14,333 nucleotides of DNA from Verrucomicrobiota bacterium (lineage in GTDB: Bacteria; Verrucomicrobiota; Verrucomicrobiia; Chthoniobacterales; UBA10450), in assembly GCA_003219095.1 (NCBI GenBank), contig QHPM01000112.1, positions 1 to 14,333 of the forward strand, in the 5' to 3' direction. Every line of letters starts with the position of its first letter. Within the stretch, counting starts at the first letter, position 1. The notes below the pieces were generated by a model, which ran no database searches, was not told the origin of the DNA, and was given only the letters and a program-made list of their open reading frames with translations. Position numbers and translations under genes: made by a program. This document shows, in pieces, positions 7,449-12,127 of this stretch.

Positions 7449-7916
7449 TTATTTTTTCGCTTTCTTCTTCGCGTGTTTCGCAGGCCTTCCCGCTTTTTCG
7501 GGCCCTCCCTCCGCTTTCGCCTCGCCGGTTTTTTTCTTCGCCGCTTTTTGCGCGGCCTTTCGCGTCTCGCGCGTTTCAATCTTAATTTCGTCCGTCAGCA
7601 CAATCCGAATGTGGCTGCTCCGTTTCAAAATCCGGCTGCCGCTTCCGCGTGCTCGCGCTATCATCCGCTTCATCGTTGGCCCTTCACCAACGATCGCTTC
7701 CTTCACCACTAAGCCGTCTACTTTCAGATTTGCGTTGTTCTCGGCGTTCGCGACCGCGCTCTTCAATGTTTTATTGATTAGCACGGCCGCTTTTTTCGGG
7801 CTGTACGCGACAACATCGAGCGCTGCCGAAACCGGCAGGCCCTGGATCTCACGCGTGATTTCACGCGCCTTGAACGGCGAAATCTTCGCGTACTTGTATG
7901 TCGCTCTAACTTCCAT
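7449..7916 (-). CDS. rplV: 50S ribosomal protein L22 with basic C-terminal tail
   Basis: Protein lining the peptide exit tunnel and site of macrolide-resistance changes in other bacteria. The core of about 112 residues has MEVRATYKYAKISPFKAREI, SPKKAAVLINKTLKSAVANAENN, VKEAIVGEGPTMKRMIARARGSGSRI and RSSHIRIVL, matching L22 throughout, including the extended-hairpin region. Residues 113-155 form an Ala/Lys-rich tail (KAAQKAAKKKTGEAKAEGG...), making it about 45 longer than usual. It normally follows rpsS directly; here an extra gene and a 99-nt hairpin-bearing gap intervene. Confidence 0.97.
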   Translation of the reverse strand: MEVRATYKYAKISPFKAREITREIQGLPVSAALDVVAYSPKKAAVLINKTLKSAVANAENNANLKVDGLVVKEAIVGEGPTMKRMIARARGSGSRILKRSSHIRIVLTDEIKIETRETRKAAQKAAKKKTGEAKAEGGPEKAGRPAKHAKKKAKK

Positions 7917-7923
7917 GAAGTTC

Positions 7924-8007
7924 GTTAAAAAGGTTAAAAGGGTTACATCGTTACAACCGTGATTTCTCTCTCCGTTGTAACCTTGTAACTCTTTTAACGC
8001 TTTTAAC
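7924..8007. repeat. Long imperfect hairpin between the unknown gene and rplV
   Basis: The arm 7924-7957 (gttaaaaaggttaaaaggg ... gttacaac) pairs with 7974-8007 (gttgtaac ... cttttaacgcttttaac). There is a perfect 8-bp apical part and about five mismatches in the outer 26 positions; the loop is 16 nt. On the coding strand a GTG overlapping the unknown gene's stop (GTGA) opens only a 22-codon frame, so this gap is not fully bridged. There is no U-run after the stem, so it is not a standard intrinsic terminator. It may act on mRNA stability or attenuate rplV and downstream genes. Confidence 0.85.
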
Positions 8008-8015
8008 TCTCCCGA

Positions 8016-8861
8016 TCACCTTGCACTCACATCCGAGCGGGCATCGACTTCAAGTCGATCCCCAACTTTAATTTTTTCCTTTCCAGATTCCTGAATGATC
8101 GCGCCGCAAATCCGCTCGCGCACATCCACCACCCGTAACCTCGCAACCACGTCATCGCCGCGTTTCACGCGTAGCGGCATTCCGATTTTCACACCTTCAC
8201 GGGCGCCAAAATTACCGACCACAAACGACCATTCTTCCTTCACACTGATGACGCTGCCATCGAGAAGCGATCCATTCTGCGGCTGCGCCTTGGTTGACTT
8301 TTCCACGAGCGCGTTCATTCCGCGCAATTGCGCCTCCACATCCATTCGCGCCTGGGCGTCGCCGCCTTCCGCGGTTTTCAAATAACGCAGCATCGTTTCT
8401 GATAACTGCATCATTTGGTCGCGATATTGGTCGCGCTCTTTCTGCGCCAGTTGCAAGTCGCTCACCGCCGTCAACAACCGTTGCTCGAGTTTCGCGCGGT
8501 CTTTGCTTGCCGAAGCCAGTCCGAGCGCCTCCATCCGCAATTGCAGGTCGGCAAATTTCCGCCGAAACAATTCCGCCTCGGCATTGGATTCGGCCAGACT
8601 ATTCGTCAACGTTTTCACCGTTTCCTGGCTCAAGGACAACTGCCGGCGCAATTCTTCTTTCTGCGCCAACAATGCCGCCGTCGTCACCGGCACGCTTTCA
8701 TTTTTAGAATCTGACAAAGAACTATTTCCCTCTGCCGCCAGCCCTCGAACCAGCGTTACGCAGCCCACAAAAATCACAGCTGATTTCAGATTGAAGATTC
8801 CAGATTTGAAAACGTGGCGGCTTCGCCACGCCCAATTCAATCTGCAATCCGCAATCTTCAA
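8016..8861 (-). CDS. Unrecognised exported coiled-coil protein in the S10 operon
   Basis: I do not recognise this gene. From the first possible start (TTG, 8861) it encodes 281 residues. Residues about 29-43 are hydrophobic (VIFVGCVTLVRGLAA), with a possible signal-peptidase site after Ala43; Cys34 has only a poor lipobox. Residues about 62-190 are charged and heptad-like (KEELRRQLSLSQETVKTL; ELFRRKFADLQLRMEAL; LQLAQKERDQYRDQMMQL), consistent with a long coiled coil. Residues 197-281 look beta-rich (GSVISVKEEWSFVVGNFG, REGVKIGMPLRVKRGD, KIKVGDRLEV). They resemble the small barrel domain with a GV..G..+.V+R pattern found at the ends of envelope proteins, FlgT-C-like by eye. The start is uncertain: residues 1-28 translate an inverted repeat. 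Other starts are CTG 8789, GTG 8777 (253 aa) and GTG 8768. It lies 13 nt after rpsS. Confidence 0.7.
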   Translation of the reverse strand: MKIADCRLNWAWRSRHVFKSGIFNLKSAVIFVGCVTLVRGLAAEGNSSLSDSKNESVPVTTAALLAQKEELRRQLSLSQETVKTLTNSLAESNAEAELFRRKFADLQLRMEALGLASASKDRAKLEQRLLTAVSDLQLAQKERDQYRDQMMQLSETMLRYLKTAEGGDAQARMDVEAQLRGMNALVEKSTKAQPQNGSLLDGSVISVKEEWSFVVGNFGAREGVKIGMPLRVKRGDDVVARLRVVDVRERICGAIIQESGKEKIKVGDRLEVDARSDVSAR

Positions 8862-8865
8862 TCTG
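8787..8865. repeat. Nested inverted repeat over the start of the unknown gene
   Basis: cagattgaagatt at 8787-8799 is the exact reverse complement of aatcttcaatctg at 8853-8865. Inside, cgtggcg (8813-8819) pairs with cgccacg (8824-8830) around a GCTT loop, and ccagatttgaa (8800-8810) pairs with ttcaatctgc (8836-8845) with a bulge. The repeat contains the TTG start and the first two dozen codons of the unknown gene, and would place its start region in a stem of the mRNA. Confidence 0.85.
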
Positions 8866-8874
8866 CTATTCCCA

Positions 8875-9153
8875 TTACTTCGTCACTTTCGCCGTGTGCG
8901 AACCGTGCTTCTTAAACACACGCGTAGGCGAAAATTCGCCAAGCTTGTGACCAACCATGTTTTCGGTCACGAAAACAGATTGAAAAATCTTTCCGTTGTG
9001 AACCAGAAACGTGTGGCCGACAAAATCCGGCGTCACCATCGAGCGCCGCGACCAGGTCTTAATTGGTTTCTTCGCACCCGAATTGTTCATCTTATCGATC
9101 TTCTCCAGAAGATGCGATTCGACGAAGGGTCCTTTCTTCAATGATCTAGCCAT
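8875..9153 (-). CDS. rpsS: 30S ribosomal protein S19
   Basis: 30S head protein that forms a bridge with L5 across the subunit interface. The 92-residue product is the normal length: [20 protein letters not shown], then [24 protein letters not shown], and [20 protein letters not shown]. The ATG at 9153 is chosen over one three codons upstream because [10 protein letters not shown] is the family N-terminus. rplB precedes it across a 72-nt palindrome-filled gap, and the unknown coiled-coil gene follows instead of rplV. The stop overlaps a five-codon frame (TAATGG...) ending next to the unknown gene's TTG. Confidence 0.98.
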   Translation of the reverse strand: MARSLKKGPFVESHLLEKIDKMNNSGAKKPIKTWSRRSMVTPDFVGHTFLVHNGKIFQSVFVTENMVGHKLGEFSPTRVFKKHGSHTAKVTK

Positions 9154-9165
9154 AAAAGTCAAATT

Positions 9166-9225
9166 TGTAGCCGCCCCGCTCTGTCGGGGCGCAACGTGGC
9201 ACGGCGACGGAGCGCCGTGGCTACA
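9166..9225. repeat. Cloverleaf-like palindrome with complementary hairpin loops (rplB/rpsS gap)
   Basis: The outer stem is tgtagcc (9166-9172) with ggctaca (9219-9225). Inside are two hairpins: cgccccg/cggggcg (9172-9178 with 9185-9191, loop ctctgt) and cacggcg/cgccgtg (9200-9206 with 9213-9219, loop acggag). The two loops can pair with each other (five Watson-Crick pairs and one G.U). It fills the gap between rplB and rpsS almost exactly. It is a type I associate with dispersed verrucomicrobial repeats; unlike four other gaps it is not an open frame (ATG then TAG). Confidence 0.85.
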
Positions 9226-10074
9226 TCACACCTTCTTTTTTCCCCGTCTCCTTTCCAAAATGAATCGGTCGCTCGGTTTGTGTTTCGTCCGCGTTTTAAA
9301 TCCTTTCGCCAGTTGTCCCCACGGGCTCACCGGGTGATGCCGGCCGCCGCCACCTTTGGATTTCCCCTGCCCGCCGCCCATTGGATGATCGATCGGGTTC
9401 ATCGCCATGCCGCGCACATGCGGGCGTCGTCCCCGCCAGCGTGTCCGGCCTGCCTTGCCGCTCGACACATTCATGTGATCGACGTTGCCGACCTGGCCAA
9501 TTGTCGCGTAACAGGTCTCGTGAATGCGTCGGATTTCCCCGGAAGGCAATTTCACCAGGCCGTAACCGCCTTCGCGGTTGTTCAGCGTCGCCTGTTGGCC
9601 GGCGCTGCGTGCGATTTGGCCGCCGCGCCCTGGCGCCAGCTCGATATTGTGAATGTTGGTGCCCAGCGGAATGGCTGATAAGGGAAGTGCATTTCCCAAA
9701 TCAGGCGCCGCCTCATTGCCGGATATGACCCGCGCCCCCACGCGCAGACCGTCCGGCGCGAGAATATAACTTAGTTCGCCGTCGCTGTACTTAATAAGAG
9801 CAATCCGGGCCGAGCGGTTCGGATCGTACTCGATTCCGAGCACTTCCGCTTCCACCCCGCGTTTGCGCCGTTTGAAATCAACCTTGCGATAATGCTGTTT
9901 GTGACCGCCGCCGATATGACGCGAAGTCAGCCGCCCGAAATGATTACGACCGCCGGTCTTTTTCTTCGGCTCGAGCAAACGCTTCGCCGGCCTCGCTTTT
10001 GTGACTTCGTCGAAAGCCGGGAGCGACTTGAATCGCAGCGTCGGAGTAAGTGGGCGAAAGGACTTAAGCGCCAT
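9226..10074 (-). CDS. rplB: 50S ribosomal protein L2
   Basis: Conserved 23S rRNA-binding protein needed for subunit association and the peptidyl-transferase centre. The 282-residue product begins [15 protein letters not shown] and shows [45 protein letters not shown], the [20 protein letters not shown] block, and the signature [17 protein letters not shown]. The histidine equivalent to E. coli His229 (in D-H-P) is kept; the second histidine (His231) is Met, a change I recall from other phyla. The start at 10074 is preferred over the longer open frame to 10134, which would overlap rplW. The gap to rplW is 5 nt. Confidence 0.98.
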   Translation of the reverse strand: MALKSFRPLTPTLRFKSLPAFDEVTKARPAKRLLEPKKKTGGRNHFGRLTSRHIGGGHKQHYRKVDFKRRKRGVEAEVLGIEYDPNRSARIALIKYSDGELSYILAPDGLRVGARVISGNEAAPDLGNALPLSAIPLGTNIHNIELAPGRGGQIARSAGQQATLNNREGGYGLVKLPSGEIRRIHETCYATIGQVGNVDHMNVSSGKAGRTRWRGRRPHVRGMAMNPIDHPMGGGQGKSKGGGGRHHPVSPWGQLAKGFKTRTKHKPSDRFILERRRGKKKV

Positions 10075-10079
10075 AAAGG

Positions 10080-10364
10080 TTAGACCAAATCGATCTTCTC
10101 GCCTTCCTGCAGCGTTACGATCGCTTTCTTCCAATGCGATTTGCGACCGAAATCGGCGCGGCGTTCGCGTTTCTTTTTGCCGGCATAGTTGCAGGTGTTC
10201 ACATCCACCACTTTCTTTTGAAAGAGCTTCTCGATTGCCTGCTTGATCTGAATCTTGTTAGCTCGCGGCCGCACTCGAAAAACATACTTGTTCTGCTTCT
10301 CGCTCAGAAGCGACGATTTCTCCGTCAGCGACGCGGTTTCAATAATGTCGAATGGCTCGTTCAT
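10080..10364 (-). CDS. rplW: 50S ribosomal protein L23
   Basis: Tunnel-exit protein and main docking site for trigger factor and SRP. The 94 residues show [58 protein letters not shown] and [18 protein letters not shown], the usual L23 pattern and length. The start overlaps the rplD stop as ATGA (10361-10364), and rplB starts 5 nt after its stop. Confidence 0.97.
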   Translation of the reverse strand: MNEPFDIIETASLTEKSSLLSEKQNKYVFRVRPRANKIQIKQAIEKLFQKKVVDVNTCNYAGKKKRERRADFGRKSHWKKAIVTLQEGEKIDLV

Positions 10365-10999
10365 TCTTGTAATGTTCTAGCCCTGCCGGCGGCAGAGGTC
10401 CTTTCGGCTAACTTCGCCAGAGCACCCTCCGTTACTAAAATTTTCTCAAAGGCGAGCAATTGCTCTGTGTTCACATCGCTCGCCATCGCCAGCTTCACCG
10501 GCTTAACGTTGCGCGCCGATTTGTAGGTGTTCTCATCAAATTGATCCGACACGATCAGGATCCGGCGCGCATCAGTCTGTTTCTTGACCAATTGGACAAA
10601 GGCTTTGGTTTTTGCCTCTTTCACCGCGAACTCGCCGATCGTCAGCACGTCACCGGCATTGATCCGTTCGCTCAGCGCCTTCTGGAACGCGAGTCGCCGC
10701 ACCGATTTCGAGACTTTCTTGGAATAATCGCGCGGCTTCGGTCCGAAGACGACGCCACCACCGCGCCAGATGACGGATGATTTGTAACCCGCACGCGCCC
10801 TCCCAGTGCCTTTTTGCCGCCACGGTTTGGCCCCGGACAAATTCACGTCCGCTTTCGTTTTAGTATTGGCAGTGCCGGATCGCCGCGCCGCTCGCATCGC
10901 GACGACGACATCATGCACCGCCTGCGTTCCGCGTCCGCCCTCTACCAGCGCGATCTTGGCTTCTTTCGCCGCTGCCTTAGTTAAAACTTTCGCGCTCAT
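10361..10999 (-). CDS. rplD: 50S ribosomal protein L4
   Basis: Protein whose extended loop lines the exit tunnel; in E. coli it also represses the S10 operon through its leader. It has 212 residues. The conserved loop AKPWRQKGTGRARAGYKSS lies at about residues 57-75, followed by GGGVVFGPKPRDYS and KKVSKSVRRLAFQKALSER. The C-terminal Rossmann-like part includes ARRILIVSDQFDENTYKSARNV-type text and the family's NVKPVKLAMASDVNTEQLLAFEKILVT-like end. It is joined to rplC and rplW by ATGA overlaps on both sides. Whether L4 autoregulation exists here cannot be judged; no E. coli-like leader was recognised upstream of rpsJ. Confidence 0.97.
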   Translation of the reverse strand: MSAKVLTKAAAKEAKIALVEGGRGTQAVHDVVVAMRAARRSGTANTKTKADVNLSGAKPWRQKGTGRARAGYKSSVIWRGGGVVFGPKPRDYSKKVSKSVRRLAFQKALSERINAGDVLTIGEFAVKEAKTKAFVQLVKKQTDARRILIVSDQFDENTYKSARNVKPVKLAMASDVNTEQLLAFEKILVTEGALAKLAERTSAAGRARTLQE

Positions 11000-11637
11000 G
11001 ATCTTTTGACCGGCTTCTTGATCGCGGGACGCACTACCACAAACGATCCGTTTGATCCGGGCACCGCGCCGCTAACCAGAATTATTTTTTCCGATTCGCG
11101 CACCTGCATCACCTGCAAATTTTGCACCGTCACCCGCTCGTCCCCGAGATGCCCGGGCATGCCCATGTTTTTCCAGATCCGGCCGGGCGTAGAACGATTA
11201 CCGATGGCACCATTCCGCCGATGTGTCTTGGAACCGTGGGCCGCACCCTGCCCATGCATGTTGTGCTTCTTCATCACGCCTTGAAAGCCTTTGCCCTTCG
11301 AGCGGCCGATGACATCGACAAAATCGCCTGCCTGAAATTGCGTGACGCTCAAATTCACTTCGCCCTCGGGCAGATCAGTCTGCACCCGGAATTCGCGGGA
11401 AAATCTTTTCGGTTCGACCCCGGCTTTCTTGAACGCGCCGAGCTCGGAGTTGTTGAGCCGCGATTCTTTTTGCGCGCCGAACCCCACTTGCACTGCAGAG
11501 TAGCCGTCGCGTTCCGCCGTTATCCGGCGAACTACAACATTATCGCCAGCCGCGATTACGGTCACCGGACGTAGCTTTCCATTGGCGTCGTAGACGCTGG
11601 TCATGCCAATTTTTTGTCCAAGTAACCCGATGCTCAT
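10996..11637 (-). CDS. rplC: 50S ribosomal protein L3
   Basis: Early-assembly protein whose central extension reaches the peptidyl-transferase centre. The 213 residues start MSIGLLGQKIGMTSVYD and include the signature FVDVIGRSKGKGFQGVMKKH (107-126), then the extension HGQGAAHGSKTHRRNGAIGN and STPGRIWKNMGMPGHLG. The GQNQTPG stretch of E. coli, which holds the methylated Gln150, reads GNRSTPG here, so that modification is unlikely. The start at 11637 follows rpsJ by 22 nt; the stop overlaps rplD (ATGA). Confidence 0.98.
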   Translation of the reverse strand: MSIGLLGQKIGMTSVYDANGKLRPVTVIAAGDNVVVRRITAERDGYSAVQVGFGAQKESRLNNSELGAFKKAGVEPKRFSREFRVQTDLPEGEVNLSVTQFQAGDFVDVIGRSKGKGFQGVMKKHNMHGQGAAHGSKTHRRNGAIGNRSTPGRIWKNMGMPGHLGDERVTVQNLQVMQVRESEKIILVSGAVPGSNGSFVVVRPAIKKPVKRS

Positions 11638-11659
11638 CTCTTAAAACCGTCAGCATTCC

Positions 11660-11971
11660 CTAAATCTTAATCGTAATATCCACGCCTGCAGGCAAATTTA
11701 ATTTCTTCAGCTCATCCACCGTTTTCGCGGTCGGCTCGATAATGTCGAGCAGACGTTTGTGGGTGCGGATTTCAAACTGATCCATCGATTTTTTGTCCAC
11801 GTGCGGCGAACGATTGACGGTAAACTTTTCAATCAACGTCGGCAGCGGAATCGGTCCCGCCACCCGCGCCCCCGTGCGTTTCGCAGTCTCGACGATCTCG
11901 ACCGCGGATTGATCAAGCATGCGATGATCGAATGCCTTCAAACGAATGCGAATACGCTGGCCGTTCGTCAT
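11660..11971 (-). CDS. rpsJ: 30S ribosomal protein S10
   Basis: 30S head protein, also NusE, the antitermination partner of NusB. The 103 residues are canonical: [18 protein letters not shown], then [33 protein letters not shown] and [11 protein letters not shown]. The ATG has the best ribosome-binding site in the window, AAGGAG with a five-base spacer. This site and the start are a 17-nt copy of the end of fusA (12111-12127). The gap to fusA is filled by a repeat, and tuf, usual between fusA and rpsJ, is absent. Confidence 0.98.
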   Translation of the reverse strand: MTNGQRIRIRLKAFDHRMLDQSAVEIVETAKRTGARVAGPIPLPTLIEKFTVNRSPHVDKKSMDQFEIRTHKRLLDIIEPTAKTVDELKKLNLPAGVDITIKI

Positions 11972-11984
11972 TTCGTCTCCTTTT
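11968..11984. repeat. Direct repeat copy 1 of a 17-nt start signal (at rpsJ)
   Basis: tcatttcgtctcctttt on the plus strand; on the coding strand it is AAAAGGAGACGAAATGA, containing AAGGAG and the rpsJ ATG. An identical copy lies at 12111-12127 over the fusA stop. The spacing between copies is 143 nt. It could be a target-site-like duplication or a duplicated gene junction. Confidence 0.9.
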
Positions 11985-12110
11985 TCGGAAGATAGCCATC
12001 CTGGCTGTCTCGGACGACAGGCATCTTGCCTGTCGATTCGCGGGCAAGATGCCCGTGAGCCGAGTCAGGCTGGAAGCCTAACTTCCGACTGCGAATTTGT
12101 CGGCCGCCAC
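11985..12110. repeat. Nested palindromic element inserted between fusA and rpsJ
   Basis: An outer pair tcggaag (11985-11991) with cttccga (12082-12088) and a pair near ctcgg/ccgag (12009-12013, 12060-12064) enclose two hairpins: gacaggca/tgcctgtc with loop TCT (12016-12034) and cgggca/tgcccg with loop AGA (12041-12055). The two hairpin tips are reverse complements (gcatcttgc and gcaagatgc), so they can pair with each other. The architecture resembles the element at 9166-9225. It is a REP/MITE-like dispersed element type; no transposase is nearby. Confidence 0.85.
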
Positions 12111-12127
12111 TCATTTCGTCTCCTTTT
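12111..12127. repeat. Direct repeat copy 2 of a 17-nt start signal (at the fusA stop)
   Basis: Identical to 11968-11984. Here it encodes the last five residues of EF-G (KETK plus part of Gln) and the stop; its AAGGAG and ATGA form a complete start signal for the following mini-frame. This copy probably marks where rpsJ originally began, overlapping fusA. Confidence 0.9.

Larger units (their letters stand above)
11968..12114 (-). other. Mini-frame of 48 codons bridging fusA and rpsJ through a repeat
   Basis: An ATG overlapping the fusA stop (ATGA, 12111-12114) opens a stop-free frame that ends in the TGA overlapping the rpsJ start (ATGA, 11968-11971). AAGGAG precedes both ATGs with the same five-base spacer. 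The peptide begins [15 protein letters not shown] and ends LPKKETK, and fusA itself ends DQKETK, because the last 17 nt are duplicated. Its length equals that of the rplN/rplX mini-frame although the sequences are unrelated. Confidence 0.35.

Noticed and set aside
7924..8007. Intrinsic terminator
   Set aside because: The stem is long but AT-rich, and no run of U follows it on the coding strand; essential ribosomal genes continue downstream.
8503..9144. 213-codon plus-strand frame across rpsS and the unknown gene
   Set aside because: It is antisense to rpsS and the coiled-coil gene and runs through the inverted repeat at 8787-8865; no recognisable domain.
9166..9225. tRNA gene, because of the cloverleaf shape
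   Set aside because: Only 60 nt, two perfect GC hairpins and no T-loop (TTCGA) or CCA-adjacent features.
10075..10134. Extended N-terminus of L2 from an upstream start
   Set aside because: It would overlap the rplW coding end and add residues unlike any L2; MALKSFRP at 10074 fits the family.
11985..12110. Promoter or S10-operon leader upstream of rpsJ
   Set aside because: No convincing -35/-10 pair, and the sequence is a nested dispersed-type palindrome; an L4-responsive leader could not be recognised.
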